Assembly (NCBI GenBank): GCA_030220185.1
Contig: JASPKZ010004951.1
Location: 489,501 to 553,500 of the forward strand
Origin: Diploptera punctata
Lineage: Eukaryota; Arthropoda; Insecta; Blattodea; Blaberidae
Length of the DNA: 64,000 nucleotides
Direction of reading: 5' to 3'
Made by a program: the position numbers and the translations under genes. The notes below the pieces were generated by a model that saw only the letters and a program-made list of their open reading frames with translations, searched no databases and had not been told where the DNA came from. Positions 24,216 to 34,062 of this stretch are shown piece after piece. The number at the start of each line of letters is the position of its first letter. Positions within the stretch are counted from its first letter, which is position 1.

Positions 24216-25001
24216 AGAAATGGAAGAATAATCTGGTTTTAGAAGTGCTAGATGATGTCCAGATAATATATTTTGCATAACACAAATGATAAAAAAAAAA
24301 GAGCTACTAACAGAGATATACATTTGCTTTTTGTCGATTTAACCAAGGCATATGATAGTATTCCTCAATAAATGTTATGGGAAACTTTAGACAATTCTAA
24401 CATTACCGAAAAATGAATAGAAGCTATAAAAGCATTATACAAAGGATCTATTTTGAAAATAAAAATTTGAAATCATATAACAGAGGGATTTACTATTACA
24501 AAAGGTTTAAGGCAAGGTTGTAGTTTATCTCCAACTCTATTCAAAATTTATCTCGAAAGAGTACTAACATACTGGAGGAAAAATGTCAAAAAATGGGCAT
24601 ACCAATCCAAAATACACATGTATATTCACTAAATTTTGCAGATGACCAGGTATTTATAGCACAAGACCACAATGACATAGAATATATGGCTGAAAAAGTA
24701 AAAGAAGAATATGAAACATGGGGACTTTATATAAACATTGAGAAAACTAAATATCTGTGTAGAGAAGAAGAAATGGAAAATGTAAATTTCAACAATGGAG
24801 AAGAACTAAAACCTAGTATTGAATGCACTTATTTAGGAACAAAATTAGACTATTCAGGTGATAAAACAGCGGAAATTAAAAATATAATCGCACAAACAAA
24901 ATAAGCAATAAATGCTTTAAACTGTTTGGTGGAGCAAAAATATTACAAAAAATAGAAAATCACAAATATATCAAACCATATATTTGAAGAGAAAAATTTT
25001 C

Positions 25002-25074
25002 GCCTTGACCGAGGTTCGAACCCAAGACCTTTGGCTTTCCAGGCCAAATGCTCCACCAACTGAGCTACCGTGGC
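25002..25074 (-). tRNA. tRNA-like module (not a normal tRNA gene)
   Basis: 73 nt: D arm TAGCTCAGTTGGTGGAGC, anticodon stem TTGGC/GCCAA around CTGGAAA, B box GGTTCGAACC. The acceptor stem pairs poorly and a T run follows. It lies inside a foldback element. Confidence 0.65.
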
Positions 25075-25407
25075 GAGTTGCGATGCAGATGCAAATTTTT
25101 CTCTTATATACGTTGTAATTCCCAGCACCAAATGCTTTGAAACCTTTGTTTCCATCTTAGTTAAGAAAGCTAAGCGAAAAAATTTTTCTCTTCAAATATG
25201 ATTTATCCTTCAGTGAGAAGTGTTAAATTAATAATAAAAACGTCAATAGAAGCCCTACTGGCTTTATAAAGTAGTGTTAAATTCCCAATAAATGTCTTTT
25301 TAACTAAGAAGCCGCCATTTGCAAAGATGGAAACAAAGGTTTCAAAGCATTTGGTGCTGGGAATTACAACGTATATAAGAGAAAAATTTGCATCTACATC
25401 GCAACTT

Positions 25408-25480
25408 ACCTCGGTAGCTCAGTTGGTAGAGCATTTGGCCCAGAGAGCCAAAGGTCCCGGGTTCGAGTCTCGGTCTAGGC
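25408..25480 (+). tRNA. tRNA-like module (not a normal tRNA gene)
   Basis: 73 nt: A box TAGCTCAGTTGGTAGAGC, anticodon stem TTGGC/GCCAA with 7-nt loop CCAGAGA (AGA in the anticodon position but C instead of U33), T arm CCGGGTTCGAGTCTCGG. A run of Ts follows (ATTTTTC). It is part of a mobile foldback. Confidence 0.7.
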
Positions 25481-26029
25481 AAAAATTTTTCTCTTCAAAT
25501 ATAATTTATCCTTCAGTGAGAAGTGTTAAATTAATAATAAAAACATCAATATCAAACCATAATTCAGAGCATTTTGACATACAGTGCTGAAGTCTGGCAA
25601 ATTCCTACCAGGGAAATGAAAAGAATTTTAAGTACAGAAATGGATGTTTTAAGATCAGCTGGAAACTCTAGAATGGATCGAATATGAAATAAAGAAATAA
25701 GGGAAATTATGGGTGTACAAGAGGAGCCGGACATCATAGACATTATAGAAAAGAAAAGATTACAGTGGTATAGCCATGTCAGAAGAATGCCAGAGCAAAG
25801 ATTGCCTAAAATTGTTATGGAATGGATCCCAATAGAAAGGAGGAAGAAAGGAAGACCGAAGAAAACTTGGATAGAAGGGGTACAAGCAGCTATGAATATC
25901 AGAGGATTGGAGGAAGATCAATGGATGGACAGAGAGGAATGGCATTTGGTTTCCGGAAGACGGCGGCAGCTACCATGATACCAGATGATGATTATTATTA
26001 TTATTATTATAAAGAAAAACTGCAGTAGC

Positions 26030-26285
26030 AACATTCAGACTAACAGGACACAACTGTCTAAATAAACACCTACACAGATTTGGCATAGCAAATTCACCTA
26101 AATGTTATTTTGCAATTTAAATGAAGATATGGAATGAAACCATCTCCTCCGTTGTCCAGCTTTTGTAGAAGAGACCAGCTTTCCTGTAAAATATTGGAGT
26201 GCAAGAAAGTGGATGATCTCATTTTCAAGTGCTCAACATTAGACACCAACCAACCAATTTTCGTTTCAGGTGAATTCTTAAATTT
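26030..26285 (+). pseudogene. LINE C-terminal zinc-knuckle fragment
   Basis: Reads RLTGHNCLNKHLHRFGIANS, then CYFCNL and WNHLLRCPAFVEETSF, a CxxC..H..C knuckle typical of the C-terminal end of RNase H-bearing LINEs. A minus-strand relative lies at 48936-49050. Confidence 0.7.
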
Positions 26286-26345
26286 TGTCTAATTTTTCTT
26301 AACAAATTCAACCTTTTTTACACGTTTTATATTAGCTTGACCTAT

Positions 26346-26825
26346 ATCTATGTAACGGAATCTTTCAACGCAATTTTCACCCACTTAAAATCATTGGATC
26401 GACTTGAAAGTCTATATACTTGTAAAGGACCCGTGACAATACAATAATTTAATATTTTGTTTTTAAAATCCTGGCCAGAATCATCAGAAAATCAAAAAAA
26501 GTGTCTTTGTATCTATGTAACGGATTCTTTGAACACGATTTTCACCCACTTAGAAACATTGGATCGACTTGAAACTTTGTATACTTGTAAAGGACCCGTG
26601 ACAATACAATATTTTCATATTTGTTTCTAAAATTGTGGCCAGAATCGTCAGAAAATCAAAAACAAGTGTCTTTGTATCTATGTAACGGAATCTTTAAATA
26701 CGATTTTCACCCACTTAGAAACATTGGATCGACTTGAAACTTGTAAAGGACCCGTGACAATACAATAATTTCATATTTTGTTTCTAAAATCCTGGCCAGA
26801 ATCATCAGAAAATTTAAAAAAATGA
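26346..26825. repeat. Tandem repeat, ~165-bp unit, ~2.9 copies
   Basis: Units start TCTATGTAACGG at 26346, 26512 and 26677. Each contains TTGGATCGACTTGAAA and GGACCCGTGACAATACAATA and ends in GGCCAGAATCATCAGAAAAT. The third copy has a short internal deletion. Confidence 0.9.
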
Positions 26826-26868
26826 AAATTGGTATAATAGGTTCCGGACTTGTCGACTTTTTAGTCAA

Positions 26869-26962
26869 TCGTTGTAAGAGCTCAGTTGTTAGAGCGGTGA
26901 ATTCTAGTGGTATATAATTTCAGTAATCCATAGGTCACTGGTTCAAATCCGGCTGGGAGGAT
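26869..26962 (+). repeat. tRNA-Tyr-derived sequence with intron
   Basis: AGCTCAGTTGTTAGAGCGGT, an intron-like insert after the anticodon region (about 16 nt, TGGTATATAATTTCAG), then TAATCCATAGGTCACTGG and TTCAAATCCGGCTGGGAGGA. Insect tRNA-Tyr genes have this order and an intron at this place. The 5' acceptor strand is decayed and the anticodon reads CTA rather than GTA, so it is a pseudogene or SINE head. Confidence 0.7.
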
Positions 26963-27057
26963 TTTTCTTTAGAAGAGTATTACTTTTAGCTCATACTACA
27001 ATATTATCGAATTTAAAGATATTTACCTTTTTATCTTATTCTGTATAATATTAAAAC

Positions 27058-27475
27058 TTCTTCTTCTTCCTTCCAAGTATTAGGCCAAGGCCTGTTACGA
27101 TTATATAGAAAATTTTCCCTCTCCGGGAAATTCTCGTATAAGACTTGAAAGCATAATAATAGTCCCTTCGATTGGTTGCTGGCCAAAGAAAGGCAAGACC
27201 AGTGATGGGGCTGCCATCTTATAGCCTCTGGTCAGGCTTTTCTGGAGAAGAAAAGAAAATAAAGGAAAGAAGAAATGGAAGAAAGGAAAGACTCCCTAGC
27301 CCTCGGATGCCCTAATAGCGTCGGGGTCGAAAAAAACAAGAGTTAACCAAGAGAGGTTAGATAGTAAAGTTAAAAGAGTGCAAAACACAAGTAAGTGGAA
27401 GAAATGTTTTGCTCAGCTTGGGCACCTTGTGGTCGCCATCCACATATCCCCTAGATGAGGACCCCTGAGGGTAAC
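27058..27475 (-). mobile_element. RTE fragments ((GAA)n-tail family and a 5' leader)
   Basis: 27058-27120 equals the 3' end of the element at 33160-34002 (CCAAGTATTAGGCCAAGGCC next to CTTCTTCTTC). The rest (AATAGCGTCGGGGTCG, GAGGACCCCTGAGGGTAAC) resembles leader sequence seen at 49.2 kb. Confidence 0.55.
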
Positions 27476-27491
27476 TAAAAAAAAAAAAAAT

Positions 27492-27967
27492 AAATAATAG
27501 TTTTAAAAAACTAAAACTACATGCTTTATTAGAAAACCGAACTAAAAAAATGGAAAATAATTTTAATTTCCAACACGCTTGGGATAAAATTAAAGTGGTC
27601 AACAAAAAAAAATCATCTCCAACACATATAGAATAAAACTAGAGTTATCAACAAAAAGAAAATAATTTTACTATCAAAAGCGTGGGGTGCTTTTTATGAT
27701 TTTTACATTTTCTTCTTAGAGACTTTACTTTTACCAATATCTGTTTATTATCAAATATATTAAATGATATAAAGCACCCCACGCTTTTGATGGTAAAATT
27801 ATTTTCTTTTTGTTGATAACTCTAGATTTAGTCTATATGTGTTGGAGATGATTTTTTTTGTTGACCACTTTAATTTTATCCCAAGCGTGTTGGAAATTAA
27901 AATTATTTTTCATTTTTTTAGTTCGGTTTTCTAATAAAGTGTGTTGTTTTAGTTTTTTAAAACTATT
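27492..27967. repeat. Foldback repeat, ~200-bp arms
   Basis: The arm at 27492-27690 is repeated inverted at 27770-27967. Examples are CAAAAGCGTGGGGTGCTTT against AAAGCACCCCACGCTTTTG, and AACACGCTTGGGATAAAATT against its complement. The spacer is about 80 bp. There is no tRNA or hammerhead motif and no ORF. Confidence 0.85.
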
Positions 27968-28038
27968 ATTGATTTAACTGTTATATGCCATGTTTGGTAC
28001 TAATAAAACAAAAACTGCAACTGCTAGAGTGTTAACAA

Positions 28039-28078
<40 letters not shown>

Positions 28079-28614
28079 TTTGGGTCATGGCCATTTTTGG
28101 TAACTATTAGACAATTTGGTGAAGATAAAAATTTTTGAAAAATTTTTTTCATGAGATCAACCCAAATAGCTTCATTCCTTAGGAATTTCCTAAATGAAGC
28201 TAAATATGACCACTTAAAAAATTAGTATATATAATTTTCCTTGTGATTGAATGTCTATGGGAATTTCATAGTGCATAAATCTATAAAAAATGTCATAAGG
28301 TAGTGCACAGACATTCATTATTTAGTAATTATTTCATACATATAAAAAAATAAAATAATAAATGAGTTATTTTGTTCAAACTGTAATTCCATTAGCACCA
28401 CTAACTTGTCATAGCTACTTCAAGAGATCAGTGCAATAAACAACATGCTTTTAAAATACCTCTATTTTGTAATTCTGCATATTATTTTTATTTCTGTTAA
28501 ATAAGAAGTATTGTTCTATTGAAGAGAAAAACATATATTTTTTTAAATATGGATTTTTTTAAAAATAGGGTCAGAGTAATATTTAAAAATATCACCTCAC
28601 AAATCCCGTGTTTT

Positions 28615-28662
28615 TCCATGACACCGGTTTCAAATGGAATCCCATTCATCCTCAGTCATATC
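28615..28662 (-). ncRNA. Hammerhead ribozyme motif
   Basis: Minus strand: stem I ATATGA/TCATGG, core CTGAGGA, stem II TGAATGG/CCATTT, GAAA, stem III ACCGGT. The base before the expected cut is G, which normally blocks cleavage. Confidence 0.7.
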
Positions 28663-28802
28663 TCTGACTGATGAAATCCTTCCCCCCTCCAACATTTTCC
28701 AAGCTACAATCTGTAGTCAAGTTTATAAACTTTGAGATTTGATTTTGTTCGTTAGGAATATAAAAATTCATCTATCTATTATATTTGAAAAGAAAAATAT
28801 AC

Positions 28803-28874
28803 GCCTAGACTGGAGTTTGAACCCAGGACCTTTGACTTTCTATGTCAATGTTCTTCCATCTGAGCCAACTAGGC
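28803..28874 (-). tRNA. tRNA-like module (not a normal tRNA gene)
   Basis: 72 nt, same type as 29307-29378. The acceptor 5' strand is GCCTAGT and the 3' strand TCTAGGC. The anticodon arm TTGAC/GTCAA encloses ATAGAAA (AGA after U33). B box GGTTCAAACTCC. Confidence 0.75.
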
Positions 28875-29306
28875 CTCCAATCTAAACGCGTATTTTTCTC
28901 TTACACATAGTTAATTCCCGAACCCCAAATGCTACGAGCCGTTGCTACGATTGTTGCAAATGGCGGCTTCTTTATTAAGAAGACTTTTTATTGGGAATTT
29001 AAACATTACTTATAAAGCCAGTAGTGCTTCTTTCAATGTTAATATTATTCGTTTTTAAACATCTTAATGATGGACAAATTATACTTTTCTTTTCAAATAT
29101 AATTTGTCCATCATTAAGATGTTTAAAAACGAATAATATTAACATTGAAAGAAGCATTACTGGCTTTATAAGTAATGTTTAAATCCCCAATAAAAAGTCT
29201 TCTTAATAAAGAAGCTGCCATTTGCAACAATCGTAGCAACGGCTTGTAGCATTTGGGGTTAGGGAATTAACTATGTGTAAGAGAAAAATACGTGTTTAGA
29301 TTGGAG

Positions 29307-29378
29307 GCCTAGGTGGCTCAGGTGGAAGAGCATTGACATAGAAAGTCAAAGGTCCTGGGTTCAAACCCCAGTCTAAGC
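29307..29378 (+). tRNA. tRNA-like module (not a normal tRNA gene)
   Basis: 72 nt. Acceptor GCCTAGG/TCTAAGC (one A+C mismatch), D stem GCTC/GAGC, anticodon stem TTGAC/GTCAA with loop ATAGAAA, T stem CTGGG/CCCAG with TTCAAAC. Read as an anticodon, AGA would be Ser, but there is no long variable arm. A T run follows at 29383. Confidence 0.8.
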
Positions 29379-29508
29379 GTATATTTTTCTTTTCAAATAT
29401 AATTTGTCCATCAATAAGATGTTTAAAAACGAATAATATTAACATCATCTATCTATCCTTATTTTTTCTGAATGTATATCGTCTCCCAAACTGTCAGTTC
29501 CAAAGGCT

Positions 29509-29556
29509 TATTTGACTGAGGATGGATGGAATTCCATTTTAAACCGGTATCGTTGA
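29509..29556 (+). ncRNA. Hammerhead motif, mutated
   Basis: CTGAGGA at 29516-29522, stem II ATGG/CCAT, palindromic ACCGGT with A at the cut position, but GAAA has become TAAA. It is the inverted partner of 28615-28662, and the two copies carry different defects. Confidence 0.65.
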
Positions 29557-29951
29557 AAAACATGAGATTTGTGAGGTGAGATTTTTAAATATTACTCTGA
29601 CCATATTCTAAATGAATATTTTTCATAATGTTTACTTCCCAACATTAATTTCAAATTAGAAAAATAGAGTTAGATTTGACACATTACCTCATAATTTTAT
29701 GTATGTAGCTAATGCTATGGAGTTAACAACAAAGTTATTCTCCCTCTTGCTTCCAATACTTGGATGTCATATCTTGATAATTTTGAAGAGCTACACGATT
29801 TACCTCATAATTTATTGTAGATTTCTCGATACTTCTTTGTATCATTTTCAGTTCTATCTAACTGCTGAATTGGTGGTTGGCAATCCTGTAGGTTGCTTCC
29901 TGCTTGCTAACTCTGTTGGTTGATTGATGAACTTCCAAATTAAATCTAATA

Positions 29952-30507
29952 ATTTGAGTTTGTATTCTTTAACATTCTTACCTCATATGTTTATTCTGTT
30001 GGATGATCTTTCAAAGCTATTGCTCCATTTTTAGCTTGTTCACAAACTGGTTTTTTCTTTTCTTCAAGTTGTCGGCACTGGATCTGTGTTCCAAAGAACT
30101 TGGTAACGAGGCTCCTTTCTCCGGGAATTTCAAAGTTCATAATTTTCTCCTTGCTCTTCTGTATATAGATCTTTTCCCATATTGGGAGTTCATTGGTATT
30201 TTCTAACTGTTTTAATAATTTTGTATTTATATCTATTTTGTGTTTCTCTGTCCAAACATGTGAGAATGAACTCACAATATGGGAAAAAATCTATATACAG
30301 AAGAACAAGGATAAAATTATGAACTTTGAAATTCCCAGAGAAAGGAACCTCATTATCAAGTTCTTTGGAACACAGATCCAGGGCCAACAACTTGAAGAAA
30401 AGAAAAAAACTGTTTGTGAATAAGCTGAAGATGGAGCATTAGCTTTGAAACGATCGTCCAACAGAATAAACATATGAGGTAAGAATGTTAAAGAATACAA
30501 ACTCAAA
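29952..30507. mobile_element. PLE fragment, inverted GIY-YIG C-termini
   Basis: The outer inverted borders CATTCTTACCTCATATG (29970) and CATATGAGGTAAGAATG (30471) enclose two opposite copies of the PLE C-terminus. The minus copy has FSHVWTEKHKIDINTKLLKQ, LPIWEKIYIQKSKEKIMNFE and FFGTQIQ. The plus copy has LTIWEKIYIQKNKDKIMNFE and FFGTQIQGQQLEEKKK. The plus copy ends in a hammerhead. Confidence 0.75.
30419..30462 (+). ncRNA. Hammerhead ribozyme motif
   Basis: Core CTGAAGA at 30425-30431, stem II TGGAGC/GCTTT, GAAA at 30447, palindromic stem III ACGATCGT and C before the cut. The opposite copy near 30001-30040 has a lost core (CTAAAAA). Confidence 0.75.
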
Positions 30508-30600
30508 TATTTAACATTTTCCAATACTGTTATTTTAACACAGTTCCAATAATGGATCATATTATAATGTTATAATGATATTGTGAAAAGAAAAATTAAT

Positions 30601-30672
30601 GTGTGAACCAGGAATCGAACCGTGGACCTCTAGTTCTCCAGACTAGTGTGCAGCCACTACACCATTCCACAC
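30601..30672 (-). tRNA. tRNA-like module (not a normal tRNA gene)
   Basis: 72 nt with a seven-pair acceptor stem (GTGTGGA/TTCACAC, one G-U), anticodon stem CTAGT/ACTAG and loop CTGGAGA, giving GGA after U33. B box GGTTCGATTCC; the T stem is imperfect. Followed by A plus ATTTTTC. Confidence 0.75.
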
Positions 30673-30911
30673 CTGGCACAAACACTAACAATTCTTTCCA
30701 CATATACAAATCAATAATTCTCGTTTCGTCCGCTGTCAGGTAGATGTCACTGCCATCGCCAACGGCTGGCTTCGTTTAGAAGTATCTATATTTGAGAATT
30801 CTACACCACCACTTTTATAAGTAGTAAACAATGTTATTTAACATTTTCCAATACTGTTATTTTAACACAGTTCCAATAATGGATCATATTATAATGTCAT
30901 AATGATATTGT

Positions 30912-30983
30912 GAAAAGAATGGTGTAGTGGCTGCACACTAGTCTGGAGAACTAGAGGTCCATGGTTCGATTCCTGGTTCACAC
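30912..30983 (+). repeat. tRNA-like module lacking its 5' acceptor strand
   Basis: Same sequence as 30601-30672 from the D arm on, but the 5' acceptor strand is replaced by GAAAAGA from the abutting direct repeat. Confidence 0.7.
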
Positions 30984-31081
30984 ATTAATTTTTCTTTTCA
31001 CAATATCATTATAACATTATAATATGATCCATTATTGGAACTGTGTTAAAATAACAGTATTGGAAAATGTTAAATAACATT

Positions 31082-31198
31082 AATATTTAATTTTAGGAAG
31101 TTATATTTTGAGGTTATTTTAATTATATTATTTTTGGTCTGGACATCTTACCTCAATATTAATATTGAGGTAAGATGTCCAGACCAAAAATAATATAA
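31082..31198. mobile_element. 117-bp PLE-terminus foldback
   Basis: Flanked by the 12-bp duplication TTAAATAACATT (31070-31081 and 31199-31210). Contains the PLE border TATTTAATTTTAGGAAG and an inverted repeat around TTACCTCAATATTAATATTG. No hammerhead is included. Confidence 0.85.
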
Positions 31199-31367
31199 TT
31201 AAATAACATTGTTTACTACTTATAAAAGTGGTGGTGTAGAATTCTCAAATATAGATACTTCTAAACGAAGCCGGCCATTGGTGATGGCAATGACATCTAC
31301 CTGACAGTGGACGAAACGAGAATTATTGATTTGTATATGTGGAAAGAATTGTTAGTGTTTGTACCAA

Positions 31368-31443
31368 GTGTGGAATGGTGTAGTGGCTGGCTGCACACTA
31401 GTCTGGAGAACTAGAGGTCCACGGTTCGATTCCTGGTTCACAC
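31368..31443 (+). tRNA. tRNA-like module, D loop +4 nt
   Basis: As 30601-30672, with intact GTGTGGA/TTCACAC acceptor pairing and a duplicated GGCT in the D loop. Confidence 0.7.
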
Positions 31444-31638
31444 ATTAATTTTTCTTTTCACAATATCATTATAAGAAAACTCAAATATTAAATTAAACCT
31501 CAATGTAACTTCCTAATGATTTTAAAATAAATCTAATAAATTTAAATATTAATAGCATATTTTCCTGTTCAAATAAAATTTATTTTACAGTGAGAAGTGA
31601 TAAATTTAATATGTAAGATCAAAAGAAATTGTACTTAC

Positions 31639-31746
31639 TGGTCTTCTGTAGTTTTGATTTGCTCTTAGTCTTCTTAGGTACTTTTTGTGCTAATTTCCTT
31701 AATGCTTTTTGTCTTGCTTCTTCTCGTTCTTTTTCCTCTTCAATTT
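31639..31746 (-). CDS. Bdp1: Bdp1-like gene, internal exon
   Basis: 108-bp exon with acceptor TTTATATTACAG ending at 31747 and donor GTAAGT at 31638-31633. It begins by completing a Glu codon started at 36261, reads IEEEKEREEARQKALRKLA, then basic QKVPKKTKSKSKLQKT, and ends with one base (phase 1). The charged helical stretch directly after the SANT domain is what BDP1 proteins have there. No stop in frame; the other frames are not open throughout. Confidence 0.75.
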
Positions 31747-31934
31747 CTGTAATATAAACTTAATTCAAATTTATTCTGAATTTACAATGAATTTTTTTTT
31801 TCCCCCATTCTTCTAAATATATTTCAGCTATTTGTTGATCTTTGTAAAGAAACTGTTTGTAATTAAGTCAAATAATGGTATTGGAACACAGATAAAAGAG
31901 AAACCTTGAATCTAAACAAAGACAGAAGATAGTA

Positions 31935-32165
31935 GAATAACATTGTAAGGTCATATTAAAAGGATGGATATTGGAAGTTTACCAAGACAGCCACTAGAAT
32001 ATAGAAAGTGAAGAGGCCAAGATAGAATAAATAACGAAGGATTGCTGGAAGAAGAAGAATATCTTGGAGTGGAGTGGAGGAGAGGGAGATGTGGAATGAT
32101 TGACATAGATGAAGGCTTTTATCCAAGATGCTATTCTGCAAAGGGGAGGAGGAAAGCTGAAGAAT
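31935..32165 (+). pseudogene. RTE-type LINE 3' fragment
   Basis: Plus frames read GHIKRMDIGSLPRQPLEYRK, GLLEEEEYLGVEWRR and AKGRRKAEE, the C-terminal end of an RTE element, strongly degraded. Confidence 0.55.
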
Positions 32166-32799
32166 AACGGTATTGGTAGATCATTTCAAATGTAAAGAGT
32201 TTTAATAACTAATTTATGCCTGACTACATGTAACTTTAACACTGTATAAGGCAGCGTATAATATAAGATGCACTCCAAAAATGATATTAGTTTTTCAATT
32301 TATAATTCAAAAGGCAATCGATAACTTAAAAAATAATGTATCTATTTATAAACAGTATGGTTAACATTTGATGAATAAAAATGAGTACTGAAATGTTATT
32401 GGGAGATGGAGATTTTTGTTGAGGATTTTCCATATGGCTTTTTAAATACATCTTCACCATTCTGTACCCTTCAATTGTGTCTTGGATTCTCGTGATTATC
32501 AATCTTGTTGGTGGTGATATACCAGTTTAACACTTCAACATCGTTGAACATCAACAACTCCCCAATTACCAAGAAAATTACAGTAGATACTTACATTAAT
32601 CAAATAATAAATGCACAATCATATTTGATTATAAACAGATAATTGCATTTCAAGGTTTTCCAATTAAACTGGAAAAACTGTTCTATTATACAAGTGTTTC
32701 ATCTCAATGCTGAAAAACAATGTTTCAAAGAACATATACATCAATTTGATACACACTGATGGTCTATTCTAACAGTTTAAAGAGGGCATGGAAACTGCT

Positions 32800-32990
32800 C
32801 TGAAAACCGGAGAGAAAGCACCCAATAGGTAGGTCAACAATGAGGTGGGAGAATAACATTAACCATTATTTGAAAGGAGGTAAATTAAACAAGGGATGAT
32901 TTAAAAAACGTTAGCTCGATATAGGGATGTATGGAGAGCTGTATGTCCACACAGCCATGAATCTACCGATTCAATTATGCCTGTGAGAGA
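32800..32990 (+). pseudogene. RTE LINE 3' fragment (17-22 kb family)
   Basis: Reads PIGRSTMRWENNINHYLKGG, then MYGELYVHTAMNLP-like residues, matching the C-terminal end of the RTE at 17260-22366. Confidence 0.65.
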
Positions 32991-33159
32991 GTAAGTAACA
33001 AAACTTTTGTTTTGTAACTACTTTCTGAATTTTCCCAGTTTTCTCCTCTAAGAGTGTCTTTTAATCATGTATCAATTTTTGAACTCTAAAGAACAGACTC
33101 AAAGTAAAAACTGTTTGGTTTTGAAGGATATATACCATATATCTCACCTTGAAATTTAT

Positions 33160-34002
33160 CTTCTTCTTCTTCCTTCCAAGTATTAGGCCAAGGCCTGTTA
33201 CGATCCTATAGAAAATTTTCCCTCCAGCGTTTCATAGGACGGCCCAGTGATCTTCGTCCTCTTGGTATATAATTATAAACATCTTTGGGGATCCGATTTG
33301 AACTCATTCTTTCAAGATGGTGTTTCCAATTTAGTTGGTACTGTTTAATATATTCCAAAATTGGCGTAGTCTTCAATTCTTTTAAGATATCGGTGTTCCT
33401 TTTCCGATCCCATCTGGTGTAACCCGCTGTTCTGTGCATGAATCTCATTTCACAAGCCGTTATTCTGCTTTCATGTTGTTTTTTTAGTGTCCATGCTTCA
33501 CTACCATAGGTCAACACTGGTCTAGCCAAAGTGTTATATAAACGTAATCTGGTGTTTTTTTTTTGTACAAGGGATGGTTTCATAACTAGATTAATAATTC
33601 CTAAACTTTATTATAACTAGTAACTTTTCAGGGATATCCTTTTCATCCCAGATAGAGAGATAATATCCAAGATATTTAAATTGATTAGATCTCTCTAAAA
33701 TTTTATTCTGGAGACAGATTTTACTTTGTATGGGGTCCTTCCCATGAAATGCCATAATTTTAGTTTTGTTAATTGATATTTCCATATTAAATTTGGCACC
33801 TATTTTTTGTAAATTATAAATTGATCGTTGCAAATCATTTTCGGAAAGTGCCAGAAGAGCTAAATCGTCTGCAAAAAGAATAGCGTCGAGTTTGAGGTTC
33901 CTATTGATGGGTATATATCCTCGTTGTGTTTTCCTCCATTCATTTATTAATTTATTCATGTATATAATGAAAAGCACTGGTGAAAGTCCACCGGAAGGAT
34001 CG
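33160..34002 (-). mobile_element. 5'-truncated RTE LINE, (GAA)n tail
   Basis: Flanked by the 13-bp duplication CCTTGAAATTTAT (33147-33159 and 34003-34015). Frames: ILFADDLALLALSE (catalytic), ISINKTKIMAFHGKD, FKYLGYYLSIWDEKDIPEK, TRLRLYNTLARPVLTYGSEA and RSLGRPMKRWRENFL. The 3' tail is GAA repeats at 33160-33172. One frameshift near 33590. Confidence 0.9.
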
Positions 34003-34062
34003 CCTTGAAATTTATATAAATTAAAATCATTATAAAATGAAAAAAATAACTCAACAATGCAT

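Larger units (their letters stand above)
24981..25548. mobile_element. Foldback element with two tRNA-like modules
   Basis: Flanked by the 13-bp duplication ATATCAAACCATA (24968-24980 and 25549-25561); the interrupted RT reading closes across it. It has a minus-oriented tRNA unit, a central body and a plus-oriented tRNA unit. A segment of about 60 bp (CTCTTCAAATATGATTTATC through TTAATAATAAAAAC) occurs in direct orientation at about 25185-25245 and 25490-25545, so the plus unit looks like one monomer of about 300 bp plus a repeat of its start. Confidence 0.8.
24255..26010 (+). pseudogene. RTE-type LINE RT, split by a foldback
   Basis: Plus strand: HLLFVDLTKAYDSIPQ, KGLRQGCSLSPTLFKIYLER, LNFADDQVFIAQD (catalytic loop), WGLYINIEKTKYL, YLGTKLDYSGD and QIYQT. 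A 568-bp insertion (24981-25548) follows, then SILTYSAEVWQIPTREMKRI, EKKRLQWYSHVRRMPEQRLP and GRPKKTWIEGVQAAMNIRG. It ends in (ATT)n at 25987-26010. Multiple stops are present. It is the same family as 7700-9993. Confidence 0.85.
28780..29444. mobile_element. Foldback element with two tRNA cloverleaves
   Basis: Flanked by the 12-bp duplication TCATCTATCTAT (28768-28779 and 29445-29456). It is almost a perfect palindrome centred near 29090, with arms of about 310-330 bp, each holding a 72-nt tRNA-like module. The arms include TTTGCAACAATCGTAGCAAC and AAGAAGACTTTTTATTGGG or their complements. Confidence 0.85.
28566..29612. mobile_element. PLE-terminus foldback, invaded by a tRNA foldback
   Basis: The outer arms GGTCAGAGTAATATTTAAAA (28570) and TTTTAAATATTACTCTGACC (29585) are inverted. 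Hammerhead motifs lie inside each arm (28615-28662 minus, 29509-29556 plus). The centre is occupied by the 28780-29444 element. Confidence 0.75.
30512..31476. mobile_element. Composite tRNA-module element, three modules
   Basis: Flanked by the 13-bp duplication AAACTCAAATATT (30499-30511 and 31477-31489). An 80-bp segment (TAACATTTTCCAATACTG to ATGATATTGTGAAAAG) opens it, recurs in direct orientation at about 30838-30918 and occurs inverted at about 30998-31080. tRNA-like modules lie at 30601 (minus), 30912 and 31368 (plus). A 117-bp PLE foldback has jumped into it. Confidence 0.8.

Noticed and set aside
25480..25545. Hammerhead-like pattern in the flank of the tRNA modules (minus CTGAAGGATAAATTATATTT then GAAGAG; similar at 28.8, 46.3, 53.1 and 60.25 kb)
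   Set aside because: An extra base in the core and GAAG/GAACAG in place of GAAA in most copies. The conserved hairpin alone is not enough to call a ribozyme.
26346..26825. CRISPR-like array
   Set aside because: Repeat units are long (165 bp), contiguous and without spacers; this is an animal tandem repeat.
29699..29923. 74-codon frame with hydrophobic stretches as a small membrane protein
   Set aside because: No homology or context; A+T-rich DNA gives Leu/Phe/Ile-rich frames by chance, and it lies between PLE fragments.
30001..30040. Hammerhead on the minus strand opposite the 30425 copy
   Set aside because: Stem II and GAAA remain but the core reads CTAAAAA, so it is counted only as a relic.
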